DNA from: JBQTKD01 sp052389435
GTDB taxonomy: Bacteria > Actinomycetota > Actinomycetes > Sporichthyales > Sporichthyaceae
Direction of reading: 5' to 3'
DNA length: 25,654 bases
Assembly: GCA_052389435.1 (NCBI GenBank)
Contig: JBQTIB010000101.1
Location: 1-25,654, forward strand
Shown here: piece by piece, positions 14,908-21,361 of the stretch
How the letters are laid out: the number at the start of each line of letters is the position of its first letter
Numbering within the stretch: position 1 is the stretch's first letter
Notes under the pieces: generated by a model
Seen by the model: the letters and a program-made list of their open reading frames with translations, nothing else
Databases searched by the model: none
What the model was told of the DNA's origin: nothing
Program-made: the position numbers and the translations under genes

Positions 14908-16239
14908 ATGACCCTGTTGGCCAAGGGCGCCAACACGCCGATCGGCGCCACGCGAATCCGTGCCGTGGTCGGGTGGAACGCCGGCCCCGGCGTGCCGGAC
15001 GTCGACGCCTCCGCGCTGCTCGTCGCCGAGTCCGGCAAGGTGCGAAACGACGGCGACTTCGTCTTCTACAACCAGCCGACCCACGCCTCCGGCGCCGCGA
15101 CGCACGTCGGCAAGTCGGCCCCCGCGACGGGCGTCGCGACGGACACGGTGAGCGTCGACCTGCACCGGCTCACCCCCGACGTCGCCCGGGTCGCGTTGGC
15201 CGCCTCGGCGGACGGCGGGACCTTCGGACAGGTCGCCGGGCTGCAGCTCGCGCTGTTCGACGCCGACTCGGGAGCCGAGCTCGCCCGGTTCGTGGACGTG
15301 GGCGCCTCGACCGAGACCGCGTTCGTTCTCGGCGAGCTGTATCGACGCGACGGCGCCTGGAAGTTCCGAGCCGTCGGCCAGGGCTGGGCCTCCGGCCTCG
15401 CGGGCCTGGCCACCGACTTCGGGATCGACGTCGGAGAGCCCGCTCCACCGCCCGCCCCGCCACCGCCCGCCCCGCCGCAGCCCGCCCCGCCGCAGCCGCC
15501 TGCTGCGCCGGTATCCCCGGCGCCGCCACCACCGACTTCCGGATCCGTAGCCAACGCGAGAGTGGGCGACATGCGCAGCAACCTGTTCAGCGGCAACGCC
15601 GAGGTGGCGGGCACCGAGCGGATGTTCCTGCAGAACCCGCGGCTGCTCAAAGTCCTGCTCGACGGGGAGATGCTGGCCCGGCAGGGCGCCATGGTCGCCT
15701 ACCAGGGGCAGATCGAGTTCGCCTACGAAGGCGCCGGCGGCGTCAAGAAGCTGATCAAGAAGATCGCCACCGGCGAGGGAATTCCGCTGATGCGCTGCAC
15801 CGGCCGCGGCGACCTGTTCCTGGCGCAGAACGCCTACGAACTGCACCTCATCGACCTCGACGGCGACTCCCTCACCGTCAACGGCGCGAACGTGCTCGCC
15901 TTCGAGAACGGTCTCACCTGGGACATCCGCCGAGTCGAGGGCGCCTCCATGCTGGCCGGCGGCGTGTTCAACATGGTGTTCAGCGGCACCGGCCGCATCG
16001 CGCTCTCGGCGTGCGGGACGCCCGTCGTCCTCGACGCCTCGCAGGCCCCGACGTACGCGGACCTGCAGTCGGCCATCGCGTGGTCCTCCTCGCTGCGCAC
16101 GCGTCTGGTCCGCACGGCCGGTGCGTCCGCGTTGATCGGCCGCGGTTCGGGGGAGGCCTTCCAGCTCGCCTTCGAGGGGCAGGGCTTCGTCATCGTCCAG
16201 GCCTCCGAGGGCGAGTTCGTTCCGCAGCACAACCACTAG
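14908..16239 (+). CDS. TerD domain - Pro-rich linker - AIM24 domain fusion protein
   Basis: A 443-residue cytoplasmic protein with two recognised domains. Residues about 1-175 are a TerD-family domain (calcium-binding beta-sandwich linked to tellurite resistance and stress): LLAKGANTPI, DASALLVAESGKV, DFVFYNQP and GELYRRDGAWKFRAVGQG are family stretches. Residues about 178-211 are a linker of repeated PAPPP/PAPPQ units. Residues about 215-440 are an AIM24 (DUF124) beta-helix-like domain, with ARQGAMVAYQG, GRGDLFLAQ and LTVNGANVLAFE. AIM24 is known from mitochondrial inner-membrane organisation and is common in bacteria near Ter proteins. The ATG follows GGGAGGGG. A secreted protein gene starts 31 bp downstream. 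The fusion suggests that a Ter-type stress complex works at the membrane; that role is inferred. Confidence 0.9.
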   Translation: MTLLAKGANTPIGATRIRAVVGWNAGPGVPDVDASALLVAESGKVRNDGDFVFYNQPTHASGAATHVGKSAPATGVATDTVSVDLHRLTPDVARVALAASADGGTFGQVAGLQLALFDADSGAELARFVDVGASTETAFVLGELYRRDGAWKFRAVGQGWASGLAGLATDFGIDVGEPAPPPAPPPPAPPQPAPPQPPAAPVSPAPPPPTSGSVANARVGDMRSNLFSGNAEVAGTERMFLQNPRLLKVLLDGEMLARQGAMVAYQGQIEFAYEGAGGVKKLIKKIATGEGIPLMRCTGRGDLFLAQNAYELHLIDLDGDSLTVNGANVLAFENGLTWDIRRVEGASMLAGGVFNMVFSGTGRIALSACGTPVVLDASQAPTYADLQSAIAWSSSLRTRLVRTAGASALIGRGSGEAFQLAFEGQGFVIVQASEGEFVPQHNH

Positions 16240-16270
16240 CTCGGCCACCTCTAGATCGAGAGAAGAATCC

Positions 16271-17188
16271 ATGCGCGTGAGCTCCCGCGGCGTCGGTGTC
16301 GGTGTCGTCCTGGTCTGCACCGCCCTCGGCCTCGGCGGCACCTCGGCCGTCGCGGCGACGGACGCCACCGCGGCGCCGGTGGTGACCTTCGCCGTCAAGG
16401 ACGGCTCTGCCAATGTGAGCGGCGCGAAGGGTCTGAAGGCCGGCTGGGTCACGATCAAGGCGACCAGCAAGGACGGCCCGCACAGCCTGTGGTTCTACAA
16501 GTACACGGGCGCCACCAAGGCGAAGGCACCCGCCGGCAGCCGGTTGCGTGCCATCCGCCCGGCCGACCCCGACGCGCCGGTGGGCCCGCCGACGAAGGGC
16601 GAACGCACCCGAAGCATCAGCAGCGCGGGCGGTCTCGAACGGGACTACCTCGCGCTCGGCGGGCTCTACGTCGACCCGAAGCACCCGGTGACGATGCGGG
16701 TGAAGCTGCCCGCCGGAAAGATCTCCGTGCTGGACCGTTTCAGCACGCAGATGGGCGATCTGACGTCCCTTCAGGTCGGCTCGGCGGGTACGGCGAAGGG
16801 CCCGGGCAAGCCCACCGCGACCGTTACGGCGAACGATCGCAACGCCCTCACGGTCCCGAGCACGCTCGCGCGCACCGGCGTGCTGCAGTTCTCCAACGTC
16901 TCCAAGCAGGCGGGCAGCTGGCACGACCTGGCGCTGCGCCGGCTCAAGAAGGGCAAGACCGCCGCCGACGTGAAGCGGTACTTCACGACCTATCGGAACT
17001 CTCCGTTCGTGGAGGCCAAGGGCGGAAGCGAGGAAGCGAGCGCGAGCGCTCCGCTCTCGGCCGGCCGAAGCCATCAGGTGACCTACTCCCTGGCCCCGGG
17101 CACCTACGCGCTCTACGACGGCTGGCTCGACGAGCGGGGCAACGCCAACGCGTCCAAGGGTGCGGTGAAAATCGTCAAGGTCAAGTAG
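16271..17188 (+). CDS. Secreted protein with two cupredoxin-like halves, function unknown
   Basis: A 305-residue exported protein. A signal peptide of about 28-29 residues ends near TSAVAA. I see two similar halves: GWVTIKATSKDGPHSLWF (from about residue 58) and GVLQFSNVSKQAGSWHDLAL (from about residue 203). Each has a strand, an SK turn and a histidine followed by alternating hydrophobics, as in cupredoxin-like folds. Each half ends in a strand with an LPAGK or LAPGTY turn. The usual copper-ligand Cys/Met set is not obvious, and no cysteine is present in the mature part, so metal binding is doubtful. It is Lys/Gly-rich in the centre. It lies 31 bp after the TerD-AIM24 gene and may be co-transcribed. 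I cannot name a function. Confidence 0.72.
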   Translation: MRVSSRGVGVGVVLVCTALGLGGTSAVAATDATAAPVVTFAVKDGSANVSGAKGLKAGWVTIKATSKDGPHSLWFYKYTGATKAKAPAGSRLRAIRPADPDAPVGPPTKGERTRSISSAGGLERDYLALGGLYVDPKHPVTMRVKLPAGKISVLDRFSTQMGDLTSLQVGSAGTAKGPGKPTATVTANDRNALTVPSTLARTGVLQFSNVSKQAGSWHDLALRRLKKGKTAADVKRYFTTYRNSPFVEAKGGSEEASASAPLSAGRSHQVTYSLAPGTYALYDGWLDERGNANASKGAVKIVKVK

Positions 17189-17213
17189 CCCTTCCCGGCG
17201 TCGGCGACGCGGG

Positions 17214-17225
17214 GGCGTAGGTTGC
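17214..17225 (+). promoter_or_regulatory. GTAGGTT promoter element before enoyl-CoA hydratase 1
   Basis: GGCGTAGGTTGC contains the -10 candidate TAGGTT (17218-17223). The same 12 bp recur exactly at 18078-18089. A GTG at 17230 is placed as for a leaderless start but is out of frame with the gene, so here the message should carry about 40 nt of leader ending in the AGGA site before GTG 17271. Confidence 0.5.
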
Positions 17226-17270
17226 TTGCGTGCCGCTCGGGCATGCTCTACTGCCGACGAGGACGCCCAC

Positions 17271-18068
17271 GTGGTCCACTACTCCAAGCGCGGCCCGGTC
17301 GCGTACGTGACCCTTGATCGGCCGGAGGCGCGCAACGCCATCGACCTGGCGACACACGAGGCGCTCAAGGAGATCTTCGTCGATTTCCGCGACGACCCGG
17401 ACCTGCGGGTCGCGGTCGTCACCGGCAGGGGCGAGGCGTTCTGCGCGGGCGCGGACCTGAAAACCCACGTCCCGCTGTGGATCGCCGACGACGGACTGCT
17501 GCCGCGGCGCAAGGTGACGGACGGCCTCGGCGGGATCACCCGCGGCCTGCACCGCATCTACAAGCCGATCGTCGCGGCGGTCAACGGCTGGGCGCTGGCC
17601 GGCGGCTTCGAACTGGCGTTGGCCGCCGACATTCGCATCGCCTCGGACCGGGCGATGTTCGGCTCCTTCGAGGTGCGCCGCGGGTTCCACCACGCAGACG
17701 GCGGCATCGTCCGCATGGTCAACATCTGCGGGACCGGGCTGGCCTTCGAAATGCTGCTGACCGGCGAGCCGATCGACGCAGCCCGGGCCGAACGCGTCGG
17801 CCTGGTCTCCCGCGTCGTCCCGCACGAACAGCTGATGGACGTCGTCGAGGAGGTCGTGGCGCAGATCCTGCGCAACGACCAGGCCGCTTTGGAGTCGTCG
17901 AAGGAGACGATCATGGAGGTCGTCGGGCGCCCGCTCGACGACCAACTGCGCATCGAGGCCCTGCTCGGGTACTCGATGATGGCCAACCCGAGCGTGCCAG
18001 GGCTGCTCGGGCAGTTCTACGACCGCACCGACGCCGGCCGGGCCGGCTCCGGGCCGCGGGAGCAGTAG
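17271..18068 (+). CDS. Enoyl-CoA hydratase/isomerase family protein 1
   Basis: A 265-residue crotonase-family enzyme, expected to hydrate 2-enoyl-CoA to 3-hydroxyacyl-CoA or to isomerise it. The oxyanion loops appear in FCAGADLKTHV and LAGGFELALAAD. Both acid residues that rat enoyl-CoA hydratase uses (Glu144 and Glu164) are kept here, as E114 in GGFELA and E134 in SFEVRRG, 20 residues apart as in the family. The stretch after E134, RGFHHADGGIVRM, is unlike the usual GxxPxxGG, so substrate range may differ. The GTG at 17271 follows AGGA by 7 nt; an upstream in-frame TTG at 17226 is less likely. The PucR-type regulator gene starts 26 bp after the stop, with its own promoter element. Confidence 0.88.
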   Translation: MVHYSKRGPVAYVTLDRPEARNAIDLATHEALKEIFVDFRDDPDLRVAVVTGRGEAFCAGADLKTHVPLWIADDGLLPRRKVTDGLGGITRGLHRIYKPIVAAVNGWALAGGFELALAADIRIASDRAMFGSFEVRRGFHHADGGIVRMVNICGTGLAFEMLLTGEPIDAARAERVGLVSRVVPHEQLMDVVEEVVAQILRNDQAALESSKETIMEVVGRPLDDQLRIEALLGYSMMANPSVPGLLGQFYDRTDAGRAGSGPREQ

Positions 18069-18077
18069 CGGAGCGCA

Positions 18078-18089
18078 GGCGTAGGTTGC
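18078..18089 (+). promoter_or_regulatory. GTAGGTT promoter element of the PucR-type gene
   Basis: An exact second copy of GGCGTAGGTTGC. TAGGTT (18082-18087) is 7 nt before the ATG at 18095, so transcription should start at the start codon. There is no ribosome-binding site, which fits a leaderless message. Confidence 0.55.
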
Positions 18090-18094
18090 AGGCC

Positions 18095-19282
18095 ATGGGC
18101 AGCGCGGCGGACGTCTCGGCCTGGGCCGATGCCATGGCCACGCAGTTGGACGACCTCGGCCCGCAACTGTCCACGCACATCATGGCCGCGGTCCCGGAAC
18201 TGCCCGACGACGCCGAAATGCGCTCGGCCACCGAGGCCAACGCCATCGCGCACATCGGCGCGATGGCCGCGCTGCTGCGCTACGGCATTCCGCCGGGCGG
18301 CATAGAGGCACCGGCGCAGGCCACCGAGTTCGCGCGGATGATGGTCCACCGCGGGGTGGGCATCGCAACGCTGCTGCGCTGCTACCACGTCGGGCAGGCC
18401 AAGCTCTGGCGGCAGTGGATCGACCTGTCCCTCGGCGATCTGCAGGACCCCGACGAGATCAAGGCCCTGGTCACCTGGTCCACCGAGTTCATCTCCACCT
18501 ACCTCGACGTCGTGCGGGGGCACGTCGTTGCGGCCTACGAGGACGAGCGAACTTCGTGGGAGCGCAGCCGCGCCGCCCTGTGCGAGGACACGATCCGCGG
18601 CCTGCTCGCGGGGACGGTGGAAGACTTCGACGCCGCCTCGCAGCGCATGCGTCACGAATTGCGCCGCCACCACGTCGCGTTGGTCCTGCGCCCCGATCGG
18701 CGCGCAGACGTCCGGCTCGTGGAACTCGAGGCGGTCGCGCGCGAGGTGGCGGCGGCCGTGGGCGCCGGGGCGCCGCTGTCCATGCGCGCCTCCGACGGCA
18801 GCCTCTACTGCTGGCTGGCCACAGCCGCCGAGCCCACGCTGGGGGCGGCCACCGAGGTGGCCCTCCCGCCGCGGTGCGCCGGCGCACTCGGCGGACCGGG
18901 ATTCGGCGCCGCCGGCTTCCGGGAGGCGCACCTGCAGGCCCGGCAGGCGTTGCGCGCCTCCGCAGGCGCCCTGGTGAGCTTCGAACAGGTCGCCCTGGCC
19001 TCTGCGCTGTTGGCCGACCCGGAAGCGGCCCGGCGCTTCGCCACCGCCGAACTCGGCGGCCTCGACCGCGCCGACGACGCCACCGCCCGACTGCGCGAGA
19101 CCCTCGAGGCCTACCTCGCCGAGGGCGCGAGCCACAAGCACGCGGCCGTTCGCCTGTCCGTGCACGAGAAAACCGTCCTGCAGCGGGTGCGCAAGGCCGA
19201 GGAACTGCTCGGCCGTCCACTCGGCGGACGCCGCGGTGCGGTCGAGGCCGCGCTGGTCGTGCGGCGCCTGCTCGGGGACTGA
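18095..19282 (+). CDS. PucR/CdaR-type helix-turn-helix regulator
   Basis: A 395-residue cytoplasmic regulator. Residues about 1-150 form an all-helical N-terminal domain (with AAYEDERTSW at its end) common in actinobacterial PucR-type proteins. The middle is a GGDEF-like degenerate domain ending in FREAHLQARQALRAS. Residues about 330-395 are the PucR C-terminal helix-turn-helix (HTH_30): LRETLEAYLAEGASHKHAA, then HEKTVLQRVRKAEELLG. Family members activate or repress nearby catabolic genes and respond to small metabolites. Its neighbours are enoyl-CoA hydratase 1 upstream and a P450 gene downstream, which are its likely targets. The ATG is 7 nt from a -10 element. The stop codon runs straight into a 14-bp tandem repeat. 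Confidence 0.85.
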   Translation: MGSAADVSAWADAMATQLDDLGPQLSTHIMAAVPELPDDAEMRSATEANAIAHIGAMAALLRYGIPPGGIEAPAQATEFARMMVHRGVGIATLLRCYHVGQAKLWRQWIDLSLGDLQDPDEIKALVTWSTEFISTYLDVVRGHVVAAYEDERTSWERSRAALCEDTIRGLLAGTVEDFDAASQRMRHELRRHHVALVLRPDRRADVRLVELEAVAREVAAAVGAGAPLSMRASDGSLYCWLATAAEPTLGAATEVALPPRCAGALGGPGFGAAGFREAHLQARQALRASAGALVSFEQVALASALLADPEAARRFATAELGGLDRADDATARLRETLEAYLAEGASHKHAAVRLSVHEKTVLQRVRKAEELLGRPLGGRRGAVEAALVVRRLLGD

Positions 19283-19351
19283 CGGCACTGCTGCGACGGC
19301 GCTGCTGCGCCGGCAGTCCCGCGACGGCACTCCTGCGACGGCACCGCGGCG
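19282..19351. repeat. Five degenerate 14-bp tandem repeats
   Basis: Five head-to-tail units begin at the last base of the PucR-type stop codon: ACGGCACTGCTGCG, ACGGCGCTGCTGCG, CCGGCAGTCCCGCG, ACGGCACTCCTGCG and ACGGCACCGCGGCG. The consensus is ACGGCACTGCTGCG. The period of 14 is not a multiple of 3 and the array is outside coding sequence, between the regulator and the P450 promoter. The units are not dyad-symmetric and do not form a strong terminator. Confidence 0.75.
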
Positions 19352-19398
19352 GCCCAATGCGCTCCCGCCAGGACATGGGACCGGCGCCGCGGGCGGCC

Positions 19399-19404
19399 TA
19401 GCGT
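19399..19404 (+). promoter_or_regulatory. -10 candidate of the P450 gene
   Basis: TAGCGT fits TANNNT and would start transcription about 20 nt before the P450 ATG, leaving room for the GGAAGGA ribosome-binding site at 19419-19425. No good -35 is visible. Confidence 0.35.
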
Positions 19405-19430
19405 GCGAGCACGCCCCCGGAAGGACGCCG

Positions 19431-20660
19431 ATGTCCCTCGTCACGCACTCCGTCGCCGATCTCGCCACCCCCGAGACGATCGCCGATCCCTATCCCCTCT
19501 ACGCGGAACTGCGGCCGCAATCCCCGCTGCCCGGCTACGTCGACTACCCGCCGGGCACCGTGCCCGGTGTCGATGAGCCGGTCGTGGCCTGGGCGCTGCT
19601 CAAGTACGACCACGTCCGCGACGCCGCCCGGGACCACAAGACCTTCTCCTCCCGCGACCCCCTGCAGGAGGCCTCCGACGCCCCGACGCTGATGCTGGTC
19701 AACACCGACCAGCCGTTGCACTCCGCGCACCGCAAGATCGTGAACTCGGTGTTCACCCGCAGCCGCATCGAGGACATGCGTCCGTGGCTGCAGCGCCGCA
19801 TCTGCGCCCTGGTCGCGGAAATCCCCGACGGCGAGGAGGTCGACGTCGTGCACGGCGTCTGCGCGCAGATTCCCGCCGTCGTGATGTGCCACTTCTTCGG
19901 GGCACCGGACACCGACGCGCCCCGCTACGAGCGGTGGGCGAATGCGTTCATGCTGTCCGCCGACCTGACCGGGGAGGAGCGCAACGCCTCCAACGCCGAG
20001 CTCGGCGGCTATTTCGTGACGCTGTGTCAGTCCCGAGCGGAGGCACTGGCGGCTGGCGAAACACCGGGGGACGGGCTCATCGACGCCCTACTCGTCGCCG
20101 AGGTCGACGGCGAGCGGCTCGACTTCGGCGAGATCGTGCGCTTCTGCATCACCCTGGTCGTCGCCGGCAGCGAAACGAGCATGTACTTCGGCGCCAACGT
20201 GATCGACGCCCTGCTCGACCACCCCGAGGCGGCGGCCCGGGTCCGCGCGGACTACACGCTGATCGAGCCGTTCCTCGAGGAGACCCTGCGCCTGACCGGC
20301 CCACCGCAGCGCCTGTTCCGCATAGCCTCGACCGACGTCGTCGTCGGGGACGCGCACATCAAGGCCGGGGACTGGGTGGCGCTGTTCTACGCCGCCGCCA
20401 ACCACGACCCCGAGGTGTTCCCCGACCCCGAAAGCTTCCTGCTGGATCGGCCCAACTCAGGGCGCCACCTCACCTACGGGATGGGCATCCACTACTGCCT
20501 CGGTGCGCCGCTGGCGACGATGGAGGTCGAGTGCCTGGTGACGGCCCTGTTCGACCGCTTCGCTCGCATGGAACGCGGCCCGACCCCGCCGCTGCCGCAG
20601 ACCGCGACCCTGCTGCAGCACAGCCGGACCCGCATCCCCGTCGTCTTCCACTCCCACTAG
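19431..20660 (+). CDS. Cytochrome P450
   Basis: A 409-residue soluble bacterial P450 that uses a heme thiolate to insert an oxygen atom from O2 into a substrate. The I-helix oxygen-activation motif is VVAGSETSM, the K-helix ExxR is ETLR, and the heme loop is YGMGIHYCLGAP with the axial cysteine C356. Length is normal for class I enzymes. The shape, with the LLDRPNSGRHLTYG lead-in, resembles actinobacterial steroid/terpenoid/fatty-acid P450 families, but the family number cannot be given from sequence reading. No ferredoxin or reductase gene lies nearby, so electrons must come from elsewhere. The ATG follows GGAAGGA by 5 nt. The SnoaL-like gene starts 8 bp downstream, so the two are probably co-translated. 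Confidence 0.93.
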   Translation: MSLVTHSVADLATPETIADPYPLYAELRPQSPLPGYVDYPPGTVPGVDEPVVAWALLKYDHVRDAARDHKTFSSRDPLQEASDAPTLMLVNTDQPLHSAHRKIVNSVFTRSRIEDMRPWLQRRICALVAEIPDGEEVDVVHGVCAQIPAVVMCHFFGAPDTDAPRYERWANAFMLSADLTGEERNASNAELGGYFVTLCQSRAEALAAGETPGDGLIDALLVAEVDGERLDFGEIVRFCITLVVAGSETSMYFGANVIDALLDHPEAAARVRADYTLIEPFLEETLRLTGPPQRLFRIASTDVVVGDAHIKAGDWVALFYAAANHDPEVFPDPESFLLDRPNSGRHLTYGMGIHYCLGAPLATMEVECLVTALFDRFARMERGPTPPLPQTATLLQHSRTRIPVVFHSH

Positions 20661-20668
20661 GAGCGCCC

Positions 20669-21070
20669 GTGTCCGAGGAACGAAACATCGCCACCACCAA
20701 GCTCATGTACGACGCGGTCCCGCGCGGCGACGCCGAAACGGTGTTCGCCAACCTCGACCCGGAGATTCGCATCGTCTACTACGGCGACGACACCATCCCC
20801 TACGCGGGGGAGTACGAAGGCTTCGAGGGCGCGACGAAGTTCTTCACGGCCGTCGGCACCACCGTGGGCGTGCACAAGATCGAGCCGTACACCTTCATCG
20901 CGGACGGCGACAACCTCGCGGTCTGGGGACACCTTTGGTTCGAGGTCCTGGCCACCGGCAAGCTGTTCGACTCCGACTTCGCGCACATCATCACCCTGCG
21001 CGAGGGCAAGTGGCTGCACTTCCGCGACTTCTTCAACTCCGCCGTCGCCTCGGCGGCCTTCCGCGGTTAG
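20669..21070 (+). CDS. SnoaL/NTF2-like protein, copy 1
   Basis: A 133-residue protein of the SnoaL-like / nuclear transport factor 2-like cone fold. Typical traits are the N-terminal helices, then DPEIRIVYYGDD, YEGFEGATKFF, a WGHLWFEV strand and the closing GKWLHFRDFFNSA. The fold holds a hydrophobic pocket and is used by polyketide cyclases, ketosteroid isomerase-like enzymes and hydrolases; catalytic residues for a given reaction cannot be fixed here. The GTG start is 8 bp after the P450 stop codon with AGGAG overlapping that stop, so coupling to the P450 is strong. A close paralogue lies on the opposite strand at the right end of the window. Confidence 0.85.
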   Translation: MSEERNIATTKLMYDAVPRGDAETVFANLDPEIRIVYYGDDTIPYAGEYEGFEGATKFFTAVGTTVGVHKIEPYTFIADGDNLAVWGHLWFEVLATGKLFDSDFAHIITLREGKWLHFRDFFNSAVASAAFRG

Positions 21071-21172
21071 CCAACGGCTCTACCCCTCCGGTGCCGGCCG
21101 AAGTGGGTAGCGGAGGTTCGTCGGCGGGGGCTTGTGCGTGTCCGCGCGCAGGTCTCCGACGACCCGCATCGG

Positions 21173-21345
21173 GCTGCGCTGTCGCGTTAGCTCGGCTGTC
21201 CCAAATCGGGACAGCCGCGCCTGTGGCGCAGCGCACACACTGGCGGCACCTGCCCTGCCTGAACACAGCCCGGCGGCCAATCTGACGGAACGCCAGGGCG
21301 TAGGAGGGGCACGCCCACAACCGGAGCGGGGCACTGGTGCCCCGC
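21173..21345 (+). promoter_or_regulatory. Hairpin-rich leader before the orphan binding protein
   Basis: Four stem candidates occur within 175 nt. An outer GCTGCGC (21173-21179) / GCGCAGC (21226-21232) pair encloses a perfect 10-bp stem CGGCTGTCCC (21193-21202) / GGGACAGCCG (21208-21217) with a 5-nt AAATC loop. GGGCGT (21296-21301) / ACGCCC (21311-21316) holds AGGAGGGG in its loop. GCGGGGCAC (21326-21334) / GTGCCCCGC (21337-21345) ends just before the AGGAG site of the gene at 21362. The 10-bp stem has no T-run, so it is a poor terminator for the SnoaL-like gene. A cis-regulatory RNA, an operator set or both are possible. No known riboswitch motif was recognised. Confidence 0.5.
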
Positions 21346-21361
21346 AGGTAGGAGTCTGTCG

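Noticed and set aside
13351..16470. 1039-residue open frame on the minus strand across the MFS and TerD-AIM24 genes
   Set aside because: Antisense to strongly supported genes, no recognisable domain, and composition typical of GC-rich shadow frames.
17230..17232. GTG spaced as a leaderless start for enoyl-CoA hydratase 1
   Set aside because: It is out of frame with the gene. GTG 17271 has a good AGGA site.
19282..19351. Tandem repeat as a CRISPR array
   Set aside because: Units are 14 bp, contiguous without spacers and degenerate, and no cas gene is present.
19431..20660. KstR-type steroid operator near the P450
   Set aside because: No AACNNGTT-type dyad was found in the gaps around the P450, so steroid control is not supported by sequence.
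21193..21217. 10-bp stem as an intrinsic terminator of the SnoaL-like copy 1 gene
   Set aside because: There is no T-run after the stem and it lies 120 bp past the stop; a leader structure of the next gene is more likely.
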